Source of the DNA: Cryptomeria japonica
Taxonomy: Eukaryota; Streptophyta; Pinopsida; Cupressales; Cupressaceae
Reading direction: 5' to 3'
Length of the DNA: 64,000 nucleotides
Assembly: GCF_030272615.1 (NCBI RefSeq)
Contig: NC_081409.1
Coordinates: forward strand, 529,700,291 to 529,764,290
Part shown: in pieces, positions 24,328 to 37,232 of the stretch
Layout: each line of letters opens with the position of its first letter
How positions within the stretch are numbered: the stretch's first letter is position 1
Translations under genes and position numbers: made by a program
Notes under the pieces: generated by a model
Databases searched by the model: none
What the model was told of the DNA's origin: nothing
The model's input: only the letters and a program-made list of their open reading frames with translations

Positions 24328-27300
24328 CTCTGGAAATGATTAGCATCGCTTTCGAATCATCAGACTGAATTTTGCAACCTTCAAGCAATTACGCCGCATT
24401 TTCGCATTTAATCGCGAAGACGTAATTTTCAAACATGTCAAAACACCTTTCTGGAGCTCACCATCTGACAGGCGTGTACTCTGATATACAAGGATGACTT
24501 CTACCAAATGGTTTCTCAAGATGAGTCCTGAGTGAAGAGATATTAATTTCCGAAAATGACAAACTGGCTTTGTCGACACTGCGGACCTGATGAAGTCAAT
24601 GTTCTGGCAACACATGATGCCTTTCTCAAAAATACCAAACGACCTCCGTAGGCCGTCAAATTTGAAACACAGGTACCTTTAAGTACATATTAAAACTTGG
24701 AAATCTCATTTCGATCACAAGACTGACAGGATGCGAATGGCGCGCTCACAAATATGGCTTCATTAACTGATATAACAATGGAAGTGCGGATAACTGAAAA
24801 TGATAGCTAAATGAATCCTTTTGAAAACCGATCAAACGGATTGATAAAGGCTTGAAATTTTAAATGTAGCTCATCATTTACACTGACATTAGCCTGGAAC
24901 AAACATTATGGCATGACGCTTACTGAGGCAACTTTTACACTTATGCGAAATAGGTCTCCGACTAGCTGTCGAAACAGGGACTTGCCAAAACACACAAACT
25001 GCAAACGGATTTGGCTATGAAAACTGAGCAAATGGATTCGTTAGGACTTGAAATTTTGCAGACTGACTCACATTTATTCATAGAATTGAATCCACTTTGA
25101 ATTTCTCCATGACGATCAACAAGGAAAAAGATGTAATCGCTCAAAGTAGGCTACTCAATAAAATCTGCATTTGTGCCTAAAATGCACTTTCAGCTCACCC
25201 CTCGAAATGGGTACCTTGTAAACTTATCCAAACTAAATTCTAAAAGTTTCACATCACTGCATAGGCCAAATGAAAGGTATAGGACATGAATCTCGAGCCT
25301 TACCCTCTGAAAATCAACCGGCTCCATTTTGCCCTCTCGCAAACTAGGCCCTTCAAACTGAATCATTTAGGTACTTTTCTGACATGCAGAGCAAAATTAT
25401 TGAAATGGGTCTCTAATCTTGACTCAATTTTAAATAGTTCCAACATACCCCTATCCCTTTCAATAAAACCATACTTCATGTAGGTCGAATGCGGTGGGAG
25501 GTAAACTTAAGGTAAAGGAAACACCATTTAAATAGGCTGCACCACGTTGCAATGAACACCGATCAATTTGCAGCCATGTCTAATAAGATATGTGGTGGTA
25601 GGGATTAATGTAGGGGTAGGAATTAATGTAGTGATTAACTTGGAAAGTAACGTGGTTCACCAACCCACATAAACCCACCCGTATCCACCATGATCAACAT
25701 GTCTAAGATAGTTATTTAACTTGCATGTTTTTAGGAAGTTATTTTTAGTAAAATAGACTTAGTCTTGGAGTTAAAAGCCTCATGGATAATCTATAATTAT
25801 GGACTTAACAACTTTAGAGGTTTGGTGTCACAAAATAGATAATAAATAATTTGAATGGTGAACACATAGGTTTTCAAATACGATTAGGATTGTTATGATA
25901 CAATTAGATCTTGAGTGGTGTCACCTAGAGTCAATCCACCTCTAGTAGAGATAGCCCAAAAGTAGGAAAGAGGGTAGACAACTACACTATATATAAACCA
26001 TTGAGTTGGAAGAGAAGGGAGGTGAGATGCAACAAAGGATTAGAGAATGGAATGAAGAAGAGAAGGTAGGAAAAGATATAGAGGAAGATAGCAAATAGCA
26101 AGTTGGACAGAGAGAAATAAAGAAAAAGAGAGCAATATAGAGGAGAGAAAGAATGTAGAAGAGTGACAACAGATTAGGGAGAATGGAATAGTGGAGATTT
26201 TGATGTGTTTACGATCAAGTCATAAAATATCAACGATGATCATCTCCGATTTTGTGTCAAACTTAGGGGTTACGCTCTTGAATGAGTGTTAATTTTATAG
26301 AAAGGGTAAGGACTTGGAATAGAGATCTCATGAGATAAAAGAGCGCTGAGGTGGAAAGTATTGGAACCCGAACGTATTGCAGACGGTTTGAAGTTATCAA
26401 GGATCGTAATAGCCATGGATCATGCTTCTTGAGGTAGGCTCAAATCTAGTATGTTTTGTTGAAAGGATTTAAGAGATTAAGAATGATCTAGATTTATATT
26501 TATGAAATAGTTAGAGTCACAATATCAATCAATTTATTACGATCATGCAAGTATAGATGCATTAATGATATATTTCATGAAAGTTGGTAGATTTAACTTA
26601 ATGAAACTCTTAGAAAATTAGATCACCCAATCCTTTAGAAACAGAGTCAGCGGATAGAGAGAGAAACTATGAAATTGAACTACGAAAAAAGATGAAACAT
26701 TAGGTTTATGTCTTATTTAATAGTGTATTAATATATTTGTAATTCTTATTTTCTAGAAGTCTTAATTTGAAAGCTATTTATGCATTTTGTTGTTTTAAGA
26801 AAAGATTGCCTGTATTAGGATCTTGTGTAAATGGTGTTTTCAGTCAAGTTTAAATTCCATTGCAATTCTGGTTGAGTTGTCATTGTGTCCTATGTTATTA
26901 TATTTCCTTGGTCAGGTGTTGATGTATAACCTTATTGATGTGAGCCATTGTGTGTTCTGTTCAAATGGTCAATCTTGGGTTAGTGATTGTGTATCCTTCA
27001 CTTGTGGTATGTCAGGATTAGGTATGGTTGTCTGTGTCGCCATAGAGTTCTCGTAGAGAGACCTTTCTTGTAGTGTCCCATGAGAGAGAGTGGCTTTTGA
27101 GCGGGGGTCATGCCCGAAGTGGATGACAGGATAACCCATCGGAAGTCAAATAAAAAGTGATAACCTAATAATTGATTAGGGGGTGGTTAGAATAAATATT
27201 AATTAAGATAATGTGCCTCGTGCATAGGTGTAGTTCTTGTACAGGGATCATAATGTTAAGAGAAGTCCTGAAATGGCAAACTTACCACCTTGTCTTCACG

Positions 27301-28165
27301 AAAGGATTGGTAGGGTCCGCATGAGACTTAGTTGGAGCTGGAAGCCAGGAGAGGTTACCAAGACATAGAGTCGGGACCTAGGAGGTTGTACCATGGTATC
27401 CATCTTAAGCTATGCGATGACACTCTCTCCTTAGAGTCACTAGTGTTTGTGAGTTGAGTCACATGGATGTTTGCAGAGTCTTGTAGTCCTTTCATACTTG
27501 TCTTACTTTACTTACTTGAGGGTTTTCTACTATCTCCTAGCACGGTGGGGTGGTTCCATTTCGGGATCACATGGTCGGGTGGTAATGCCACTTCCCATCG
27601 GATGTTCTGGAATGTATCTTTAGGCGAGGAAGGGCTTCATTGGTGTTCTTGGTTCGTGGTTCATGTACCAGCTCATGTTCATGATCATTGTTCAGTTGAG
27701 ACCTTGAGGTCATTGTATGAAACTTTTATGTAACCTTCATATTGTAACGTTGTAATTCACTGTATTTTTATAAACATGTATTTATGGATATTCTAAAAGG
27801 GAGTCATTGTAATGTTTGTTAATTCAGTTGCCTTAATCTTTTGTATATATGATCTATGAGAAATGAATGCATTGTAGTACTTTGATTCTTTCATTATGGA
27901 ATGTGGATGTATGTGTAGTTTTTGTCTTAAGCATTTGATTTTCCTGTTTACATGAACAGTTGGATTAACCGTGGTGTTAACATAATTTGTGAATTAATCT
28001 TTGTTGGTAACCCTTAGGAAATCATGTGTTAGTCTTCCACTGTGTTATTAGACATGCAATGGTTATAATTAGTGCACTTGTTCTTTTAAAAAAAAATATT
28101 ACGCCCTTTTAGTTGCCTAGTTGTATTGTTTTCCTTTAGGGTTTCTGGCGGGGCATTACAAAAAC

Positions 28166-28584
28166 CCTTTCAGGAGAAAACCCCACACTCCAAAGCAACT
28201 TTTGCAAAGTAAGCCTTCAAAGAGTACCGCCAACTACAGATCTAGAGTAATTCTTTCAACTTAAATAGTATCTACAAAACTCTACACATAATCTACATCT
28301 CATGCATTTAATACATAGGTGATACAAAACCTAAAATGTTCAAAAGCTAAAACTACCAAAAATTGGCACCCAAACTATCTTGTAGTAAAAAATGCTCTAT
28401 GATGTGTTATAATACACATCTTATTTTTGTCAACATGTTTAAATCCCTTTTACAATGCTTTTATGCATCCAACAACTTTTTACATTTCCTACACAAAATT
28501 TTGAGGGCCATAATTTTTTATCCAATGGATTGATTGAACTCTTTTTAAATTGAGATACTCAAAGATTGCACTTTCTATGATATT
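28166..28584. other. Spacer between two large elements
   Basis: About 415 bases of low-complexity, AT-rich sequence with no frame of interest. Its right end (ATATT, 28580-28584) is one TSD copy of the large Tat element. The sequence that originally continued it lies at 60022 onward. Confidence 0.7.
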
Positions 28585-29732
28585 TGTAATACCCTAAAAA
28601 TGGTCATCTAAACCATGGGCCCCTAATCTCGACAACATCACCAAGGTCCTAACCAAAGGCAATTAAATCAATCTTGAGCACATTATTAATTCTTTAATCA
28701 TCAAATATCACATGGCAAATCAATTACTCAATATTAATTAAATATTCATTTAATTAATTGAATCATTTCCAAGAATATCATTTTGATCAATTATCCCATT
28801 TTAATTTTTTAAATATCCTTGCATATTTAATTAATTAATAAAATTACCATTTAATCATGCAAAAGGAATTAATTTATTATAAAAGAGGAATTAATTACAA
28901 AACAAGAGTTGAATTGAAATTAAACAAAAAAAAGAATTGAATTGAGAGAGAAATCAAACTTGAGATATTATTTCTTTTTCTAAATTTAGAACTTGAAATC
29001 AGAAAAACAATTAAATTGAATTATTGAATTATTCTCTAAAATTGGAACTCAAAGCTTTTCAGAAAAAGAAGTTCAGTTGCATTGAAAAGACTCTTTTCTT
29101 GAATAAATAAAAGAATTATCTATTTTTATCACAAATGCATGGAATTAATTTATTATTACTTCCAATGCAACTTGGACTTCTAATTTGAATGCATTTCAAT
29201 TAAACTATAATTGGAATCTATCTCAAGGTTAACTAAACCTGATTTCTCAATTATTTTCAATTAATCCTAAATTGAGCTTTTCTTTTGGTAATTCTCTATA
29301 AATTCAGTCTTCAGCTCTCATTCCAATTTACCCCAAAGATTTTAGAGAACATGCTTGGAGATTATTATCACGCTAATTTCGCTCTGGAGTCATTAAAGAT
29401 TATTGTGCTTTTTTAGATTATTTGCATCCATTTTACTCATCCATCATTGCTTACATCCATTATTGCTTGAATTGATTATTTGCTTGAATTATTCATCCAT
29501 TTTGTATCCATATAGTTAATATCATATAGATTAAATTCTTCGTCTTGGTGTATTCTAGTCACTGGTATTGCTTATAACAATATGAGAGCAATCTTATACT
29601 CGCATCTTTTAGAAGGCAATTAGTCGCTTTGTTATGGTTTATTACTTATTGATTATTGATTACTAACCATGCATATAATGACTTAATTGAAGTGTTGTGC
29701 TTGCAGCTACATACCACTTTTTCACACACACA
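28585..29732 (+). repeat. 5' LTR of the Tat element (1148 bp)
   Basis: TG...CA ends, with a TSD on the left and the PBS four bases beyond the right end. U3 is very AT-rich. A TATA box (CTATAAATT) lies at about 29295-29304. The first 240 bases differ from the 3' LTR at about four positions. Confidence 0.95.
29295..29304 (+). promoter_or_regulatory. TATA box of the Tat LTR
   Basis: CTCTATAAATTCAG, also conserved in the 3' LTR near 52099 and in the diverged minus-strand LTR at the window start (about 730-742). Confidence 0.65.
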
Positions 29733-29735
29733 TTT

Positions 29736-29753
29736 TGGCGCCCACCATGGGGC
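29736..29753 (+). promoter_or_regulatory. PBS of the Tat element
   Basis: TGGCGCCCACCATGGGGC lies just inside the 5' LTR. The TGGCGCCCACC start is common in plant Tat elements. I do not assign the primer tRNA. Confidence 0.85.
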
Positions 29754-31946
29754 AGAAGACTACATTTTTCGGCCTCCAAGATTGACTGCTTATTTTTATT
29801 TTTTTTGTTATTTTCCAAATTTCAGATTTTTCAATTTTTCATCTGTACATCTCGTACGACAATTACCAAAAGCTAAAATGACAAACTGCAAGTGTTGTAC
29901 GAACTGGAATCCTATCTCGTATGATTTAGGATCATGTATCGTACGATTTTTCATACTATCATACGACTCTGTATTTTCTAGTAAAAAAAATTTTAAAAAA
30001 AGAGGCAAATTTTCATGATTTTTTTTATTATTCTGACGACTGACCCTGACTGTTTATCTGTTTATCTCAGAATTTTTCACAACCTAATTAGTTTTTGCAT
30101 AACACTTGTCAAAGAATATTCTTGTCGCACAAAGGCAATATGACTATTGATTCATTGTCTTTGCAGGTTGCCTAAGGAGAATCGACTAAACATCGTGTAT
30201 TCTTTAATTCATTTTTTAGGAACCTAACTTGCTATCTGGTTAAAGAACAAATCTGTCTTTTGTGTTTTTTAGAAGATTCTGAGAGGTAGGAGAGTATGTT
30301 CTTGTCTTTTTCTAGACAATCAGAAATCCAGAACCTTGAGGCTTTTTCTTTGTTTGAGATTTGTACATCTTTAGCAGGCTTTCCCTCCCGAGGGGTTGAA
30401 AAACTCTTAAAGTCGTTACGGTCAGTGTGAGGGGAATGACCTAAGTGGGAATGGCTAGACGACAAGTACTCCAACCCACTATAAAATAAATGTGATTTGA
30501 TGAAAATCAAGTCAACGGCAGTGCTCGGGAATAGCTCTCCTTCGTACCTTCGGGTATATTAAACCTTGGTTTTCAAGGCTGGGAGACCTCTTAGTTGAGT
30601 TTATACCTTGACGCGCTGAACGGATCCTTGACTAGTTCCAATTAAAATTAGAAGCTACCCAGTTCATCTCTGAAAGGGGGATAATCTTTGTGCAAGAGAG
30701 ATAGTAACTCTCCCAAGATACTTATCATTTCGTGCCCCCATTAGCATTTGGAGTCAGATAATACGGCGTTGAGAATCCATTGCGTGAGACTCGACGGTTG
30801 TATTCTGATTAGCTATTGGGTGTGTACCTGAGTCTACAAGCAAAGGTTTTCTTTCCTCACCAAATTCCTTAGGGTTTGTATGCTATGATTGGAGTCACTA
30901 TACATACTACTTGTTTTCTGTGTTTTCATGCCTAAAACAAAAATTGAAATACCAAAATTGGAGAAGACAAGAAACAACTCAGTGATTTGAAACTCTGTTC
31001 GTGTCAGAAACTAGTCCATCTTAAGTCAAAACTTTGTCATTGTCGGAAACTTGTCCATCTTAAGTCAAAACTCTATTCATGTCAGAAATTAGTCCATCCT
31101 AAGTTGAAACTTTGTAAGTGTCAGAAACTTGTCCATCTTAAGTTGAAATTATGTACCCTAGTCCAAAATCAGTCCATCTCAGAATTGGTCATACTCTGTT
31201 ATCATACTTAGCAATAAAAAAAAATTAGAATTTCTAGGCTCTATCCTATGAACAGTTGTATGAGTTTGATAATTTATCATGTTGCACATGATCCTATGTC
31301 GTATGAGTTTTCTGGTTTGTCGTCCTAGACCTGATCCTGTGTCGTATGAGTCATTTTAATCTGTCATCTGGTTCTGTATCCTATGTCGTACAAAACAGAA
31401 CTGCTCTGATTCTTTTGTTGGCTTGCACATACCCATCTGTCGTACGGTACGAGACAGAAACTCGTACGAAACAGAACTTTTGTCATCCTAAAACTGCTAA
31501 ATTGTCATCCAGTTCAGAAAATCCTGTCATACGAGTCTCTGGTTTTGTTAGAACAGAACAGTCAAACTTGCCTAAAAATAGCTTACAGCGAACATAATAC
31601 TGGTTATCAATTTTCTTGAGCATAAACAGATCAAGACAGTGTACCTCTGCCATTTGCGTTGCACGATTTGGTCAATCATCTTTTAGCTAGTTCAATCAAC
31701 TACCTATCAAATTTTAGTCACTTAAATAATGTCTTATACAAGATAGATCATTCCTTAAACCAGACTGAATCTTACATTACGCTTAGAATCAACTTAGATA
31801 AATGTCTTATACAGGATAGATCGTTCCTGAAATCAGACTGAATCTCAGTTGTTTCTCCCAAGCAATACATTAACCGAACAACTAGCTCTGAAATTGATCT
31901 TGACCTCTACATCACAAATAACTTTAGGTCACACTAATCAATAAAA
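29754..31946 (+). other. Long 5' leader of the Tat element
   Basis: A 2.2-kb untranslated leader precedes gag. It contains palindromic TCGTACGA words and variants (29852-29966 and 31299-31534), a four- to five-unit 39-base tandem repeat (30988-31180) and GC-richer stretches around 30370-30830. Short frames such as 29656-30018 do not resemble proteins. Long leaders are usual in Tat/Ogre elements and probably hold packaging or dimerisation signals; that role is inferred. Confidence 0.7.
30988..31180 (+). repeat. 39-bp tandem repeat in the Tat leader
   Basis: About four and a half units with the core GTCAGAAACTTGTCCATCTT. The period is a multiple of three and stop-free, which produces a spurious repetitive Lys/Cys-rich open frame (30987-31211). 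I read it as a leader minisatellite rather than a gene. Confidence 0.85.
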
Positions 31947-33707
31947 ATGCCTACGCAAACCAAGAGTTCTCGTAAGAAAGAAGCCAAAGGCAAAGGAATA
32001 CCCTTTTCATACACCAAAAATCCATTTTACGAAAAGGATCCACTCACTCACGTACCGTTCTCATCAGGCAGACCAATTTTTGATGAGCCTAAATCTCCCA
32101 CTATATATGAGATGGAACACAATGACAGAAACAAGGACGATAATAACATTCCCGAAAATGATGTTCAGACACTCGTTACTAAAAAGAAAGATTCACCTAT
32201 ACTCATGGTACACAAACAATTACAAGCCTTACAAATGGAGGTCACAGAACTGAAGAATAAGGACAATTCCCCAAAACAATATTCTCTGGAAACAATATGT
32301 CCCTTTCCATTTGACAAGAATCTATACATGCCTCCATTTCCCTCACGAGTGGAGATCCCAAAATTTGATAAGTATGATGGTACCTAGGATCCTCAATATC
32401 ATGTCAAAGAGTTTTGTGTCGCCTGTATGGAGTTCATGCATGATCAAACATACCTCATGTGCCTTTTCCCAAGGAGTTTAGGCGGTCAAGCAATGGAATG
32501 GTTCTCAAGTCTACCCAAGGGAATAAAAACGTTCGAAGAACTAATCCAACTATTTTTACAACAGTACTCATACAACATCCGACATCCTATGACTATGATC
32601 GAGCTTTGCAATACTAAACAAAAAATAGGGGAGCCTCTTCTTACTTTCCTCCAACGCTGGAGAAAGATGTTTTCTAGGTATTCTCGACCTATCCCAAACT
32701 CTGAGAAAATGGATATATTTGTCAATAACTTGGTCCCCGAACTAAAATATAGTATACAAATGCAAGTACACCCATCATTTAACAAAATGGTAGATAATGC
32801 CATTTGAATGGAAGATGTGCTCATAAAGAAGGGGGATATCATGCCTTGGAAAGAAACAAAACCGAGATCTAGCTCTAAAGAGAAGAACAAGTATTGGAAG
32901 TTTGGCAAAGACAATAATAAGAATGTTGTTAATGATGGAGTAGTAGACACTATCAAAGCCAACTCAAAATCCACAATATTCAACTTGGCTAGTAGTACAC
33001 AAGCACTTAAAGTCGCTGAGGCTGCAGCAGAAAATCCGCCAAAGAAAACAAAATAATGGTTCAAAGAAAAGCCTTGGCTTTCCAAACCTAAGCGTGATTT
33101 TACTCCTCTCGAAGAATCCTATGAATTCGCTTTCTTTCTATTGGAAAACAACTTGATAACACTACCAGATAACTCTAGACCATATGATCCAAAAGTTAAA
33201 CCAAGATGGTGGAGAGAAAATGAATACTGTGACTTCCATCGGAATAAAGGTCATAACATAAACAATTGCATGAAGCTAAAACATGAGATTCAAGATCTCA
33301 TAGACACTGGTAAAGTTGTTGTTGGGAATCATCTGACTAATGCAGATCATAAAGCATTTAAATACCCTTTGCATGTTTATGAACAAGGTGACTCTTCAAA
33401 GACCAAAGGAGGTGCCAAGGTAAATTATACTTATGCCAGTCAGGACAATGTTATCAACATGATTGAACCTTCCCACTCGGAATATTGCAATGTGATTATA
33501 GTCCAAGATAAACCAAATGAATCATGCTATGCAAGAGCTTTCAACCGTTCTCAAAAGAAAGTCACCCTCCAAGGAGCTAGTTCTTCCGACCTGGCTCAAG
33601 CAACATCAAACCCACCAGCCTTGCCAAACAAACAAAAAGAATCAACCTTGGACAAATTTAAAAGGTTAACTTCATCATCATCTTTTGGATATAGTTTCAT
33701 TGAATAG
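31947..33707 (+). pseudogene. gag: Tat gag (capsid and zinc knuckle), stop-broken
   Basis: One reading frame starts at the ATG at 31947 and is broken by stops at 32385, 32805, 33054 and 33705, without frameshift. It begins with a basic, Lys/Ser-rich stretch. The capsid-like core follows: YMPPFPSRVEIPKFDKYDGT (near 32325-32385), then AMEWFSSLP, CNTKQKIGEPL, TFLQRWRKMF and FVNNLVPELKY. Further on is the Tat-type zinc knuckle YCDFHRNKGHNINNC (about 33225-33270). The product would form the particle and bind the genomic RNA. Confidence 0.92.
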
Positions 33708-34493
33708 TTGAAAAGGACAAATGCTCAAATCTCAAACTTTGAATTGCTAAAACTCTCATCTGCTCACAAAGAGATCCTAGACAAAGCATTGCTCACCACC
33801 AACGTTCCAAAAGATTTAGACATTGATCGGTTTCAGTCTATGGTGGGTCATCTAACTTCACCTCACTATCTGACCTTCTCTGAAGAAGATGACAACTCAC
33901 TAAATCATCCACATAACCAGCCATTGCATATTGAAGCCATGATCCACAAACATAGAGTCAAATGTGTTTTGATAGATGGAGACGCGGGGTTGAATATCTG
34001 TACTTACAATCTACTTACACAACTAGGATTCTCTGAAAATGTCATTGATCCTGGCAAGAAAATAACAATAAAATCCTATGATGAGGAAGAAAGGACTTCT
34101 AAAGGTTTGGTATCATTACCTATCAGAGTGGGACCTGTAGAAAGAGATGTCCTTTTCCAAGTACTTGATATTCCTTTGTCATACAATATATTACTCGGCA
34201 AGACGTGGATTCATGAAATGAAGGCAGTGCCCTCAACATACCATCAATGCTTAAAGTTTCCTTATAATAGAGCTGAAGTCAGTATTCCTGCTGATACAAA
34301 TGTTGTCTGTAATGCATTGACAAAAGGTGCAGATACTTTTGTTCCTCATAATAGGGCAGCCTCTCCAAATGCAGATCCAGAAGCACTAATGAAAGAATTG
34401 GAAAATAGATTGAAGATTACAAATACCGGCATGGATGGCTATAAGATAGAACCGGTACTTTCATTAGTTTCTCTCCCTCCATCACCAAAATAG
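33708..34493 (+). pseudogene. Tat aspartic protease region
   Basis: In the same frame as gag, after a TAG at 33705. The retropepsin active-site region reads VLIDGDAGLNICTYNLLTQL (about 33966-34025), and the flap/ILG region reads YNILLGKTWIHEMKAVPST (about 34180-34240). The Tat branch typically has DGG/DGS at the site where most retroelements have DTG/DSG; here it is DGD. The enzyme would cleave the Gag-Pol polyprotein. A stop at 34491 ends the block. Confidence 0.88.
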
Positions 34494-36428
34494 TTGGGCA
34501 AGCCATCAGAGGCTATGAGAACACAAACTTCAGCTCCAGATACCATATATGATGGTCTCTTTGTACAATCTTCTACCTCCTTGGCGGATGAAATAGAAGA
34601 AGATGGTGTTCTTAACTGGCTCTTTAAGGAAGATAGTCAAAATGAGGAGGTACGACATTGTGAGATTTCCTCAAACCAATATGGTCCTTGCTAAAAAATG
34701 ATTCAATGCATGGGGTGCTCAAGTACTGGTCCTCTAGGCAAACAAAAGGAAGGTATTACTGAACCAATTTAGCTACAAACCAAATCCACAAATGATAAGG
34801 CTGGACTGGGATACAATTTGAAAAAGACATCAGACCAAAAACATGTTTCTAATTCTAAGTGGCAGAAAAGAATATTGCCTTTAACATTACAGGAAGTAGA
34901 CACTCAATAAACAAAAGCAGAGTGTAGAAAAGAGAAAGAGGAATTAGCAGTCAAGAAAGAAGAAATAGTTAGTGCTCAAGCTTCGATGGTGTCAGCTACA
35001 ATAATACAAGAAGTTGAGGTCCTAGAGGATATAAGAGATGAAGTAGTAAGAATCGGAGAATTGTTTGCACCACTAAAAGTTCCAGTCACATATACTGGAA
35101 GGAATCAAGTAGATGATTCAAAGACTGATTCAAACGAGTATGAATGGGGTCCTGACCACCTCTCAGACACATCCACTACAGAAACTCCAGAAGAGTCTAG
35201 TGATGTCATAAATGATGCTCAAGAGCTGATGCACATAAAACTAGAGAAAAAAATACAGGAAATTAGACAAAAGAGACAAGCAAATTATGAACAAGGACTG
35301 AAAGAAGGAAGAATACCAGAAAGCTTCTCATCTATGTACCCCTATCCTAAAACAAAACAAATCAGGTATAACACTACACAAGAAGAGTTGGAAGCTATAG
35401 AACAAGAACCGGTTATTAGCCCAGAAGAAGCTGAATGGAGTAGACGATAGCAAATCACAGAAACATCAAGATCATGTCAACAGGTGTGTCTGATACAAGT
35501 GACAAATGAACCACAACATGAAGGAACTTGTAGTATTAAAGATGTTGGTGTTGATACCATACATACACTTATTAAATCACTTGAAGAAGACTCGGAAACT
35601 TCACCTGATGACTCCGATGACAATCCTATTCAGGACAATATCTACTCAACCTCAAATTTTGAATCAGCTGATACAAACAATGAAAATTTGTCTACTGATC
35701 TTATCACTGTTAAACCATGATATGATGTCCAGTCTGGCGTAGTGAACGACGTTACAAGTATGTCTATTGGATTAGATCAACTAAATATTAACGTGAACTT
35801 TAATAATCATGATTTGACTCTTCCTGGTCTCTAGACACCTACGCAGGGTATTCTTCTGGAACTTGATTTTTCGATCCGCCGCTGTAATAACAATATCGTG
35901 AACTCTCTTGAACCTATCCAAGATTTATCCTTAGTACATCTCGAATTGATTGACTGTACTTTACAAAACCAACCCATGAATATACGTACTTTTGCCAATG
36001 ACTATGCGTTAGCCTATTATCTTGATGCAGTCGAACCTATAGACTCTTCCGGTAGTGAATAGAGTGAAAATATGACTGAAGTGGATATCAAGTATCTTAG
36101 TTGCAAAAACAAGAAAAATAAAAATAAAAGATCTGATGGCGAAAACCACATTGTGGCGGTGTCAAAATCTAAAAAAGAGAAAATAAAGGACGTACCTAAA
36201 GGTGAAAACCTCTCTGAGGCGCCTGAAGGTGAGATACTTGATATACTACCAAGTCATTTCCAGGAAAGGTCCTCCATATTGATTGAGCCAACTCAGCCAA
36301 TGAACATTGGGAGTCAAGAGACACCACACATCATTCATGTAGCTCAATCACTATCAGCAGAAGAATTGAAGGAGTTCACTCAGCTATTCTTAGAAAAGAA
36401 AATAAACTTTGCATAGACGTACTCTGAT
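34494..36428 (+). pseudogene. Long acidic spacer region between protease and RT
   Basis: The gag-pol frame continues through about 1.9 kb, broken only by stops (34692, about 34770, about 34908, 35448, 35718, about 35832, 36060, 36414). The translation is rich in Glu, Asp, Ser, Thr and Lys, with no domain I recognise. A lysine-rich patch is followed by GENHIVAV and PKGENLSEAPEGE at about 36090-36240. The block ends in FA-stop-TYSDMPGL, where family members have FAWxYxDMPG, so the stop replaces Trp. It may act as a linker or hold lineage-specific functions. Confidence 0.7.
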
Positions 36429-37232
36429 ATGCCAGGCTTGGATACTGATCTCATTATGCACCATCTTTCAATTACACCAAGAGTAAAACCAGTTAAACAA
36501 AAACTCTGTAAGATGCACCCACATGTAGCACTATTAGTCAAGGCTGAACTAGAAAAACTGCTCAAAGTTGGATTCATTAGAGCTATGGATTACGCTAAAT
36601 GGATTTCAAACATAGTACCTATGTCAAAGGCAGACAAGTCTATCAGATTTTGCACTGACTTCAGAGATCTTAACAAAGCTTATCCAAAGGACGACTTTCC
36701 ATTACCAAATATTGATATGATAGTCGACATGACTGCCAGATATGAGATGTACTCACTAATGGACGAATTCTCTAGATACAATCAAATCAAAATAGCTCCT
36801 AAAGATCAAGAAAAGACAGCTTTCACCTGTGCATGGGGAACCTTTTGCTGGAACGTCATGCCATTTGGGCTAAAGAACGTAGGAGCAACCTATCAAAGAG
36901 CAATTACAACTATTTTTCATGACATGATGCATAAGAATATGGAAGATTATGTTGATGACACCTTAGTGAAGACTATGAAAAGATCAACGCATATTCAAGA
37001 GTTAGGTCCTATACTCGACAGAATGGAAAAGTTCAAACTCCTGTTAAATCCAAAGAAGTGTGCATTCAGAGTGACATTTGGTAAACTACTTGGCTATATC
37101 ATTTCAAAGAAGGGAATTGAGGTTGATCCTGAGAAGGTCCAAGCTATAATGGAAATGCCACCTTCGAAGAACATCAGTCAAATGAGAAGTCTACAGGGAT
37201 GTCTCCAATCCATCAGACGATTCATTTCTTAG
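36429..37232 (+). pseudogene. Tat reverse transcriptase
   Basis: 267 codons in the gag-pol frame. Visible RT signatures: GFIRAMDYAKWISNIVPMSK, RFCTDFRDLNKAYPKDDFPL, SLMDEFSRYNQIKI (motif A), TAFTCAWGTFCWNVMPFGLK, and the catalytic YVDD at 36948-36959. The C-terminal LGYIISKKGIEVDPEKVQAI is the usual thumb/connection start. It copies the element RNA into DNA. The frame ends at a TAG (37230) within the FIS-stop-LADKAQP connection, where Gln is expected. Confidence 0.95.

Larger units (their letters stand above)
20886..25445. mobile_element. 4.56-kb TG...CA insertion, probably a solo LTR
   Basis: The insertion has a perfect TSD TACCC (20881-20885 and 25446-25450) and ends TGTTGTTCACC ... TTCCAACA. 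I cannot find its start repeated near its end, nor a PBS or PPT beside an internal LTR border. The simplest reading is a single very long LTR left by recombination between the two LTRs of a full element. The family and strand are unknown. No RT, integrase or transposase motif is visible. Confidence 0.7.
19330..28160 (+). repeat. 3' LTR of the giant-LTR element, interrupted
   Basis: It matches the 5' LTR in two blocks, 19330-20885 and 25446-28160, around the nested insertion 20886-25445. Relative to the 5' LTR it lacks the long (TA)n tract. It has a small duplication near 20506-20540 and about 85 extra bases near 25610-25700, and lacks about 29 bases near 26290. Confidence 0.93.

Noticed and set aside
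20886-25445. Two-LTR element on the minus strand, with a PBS-like GGGGCCCGACC near 24245
   Set aside because: The sequence next to the PBS-like word does not match the outer end of the insertion, so no LTR pair is supported.
30988-31180. CRISPR-like regular repeats
   Set aside because: The units are contiguous without unique spacers, in a plant retrotransposon leader, so this is a minisatellite.
30987-31211. Lys/Cys-rich repetitive ORF in the Tat leader
   Set aside because: Its repeats follow a 39-base minisatellite whose period happens to be a multiple of three, and it lies upstream of gag in an untranslated leader.
32486-33085. 199-codon minus-strand ORF
   Set aside because: It lies opposite the Tat gag core, whose plus-strand frame has clear family motifs.
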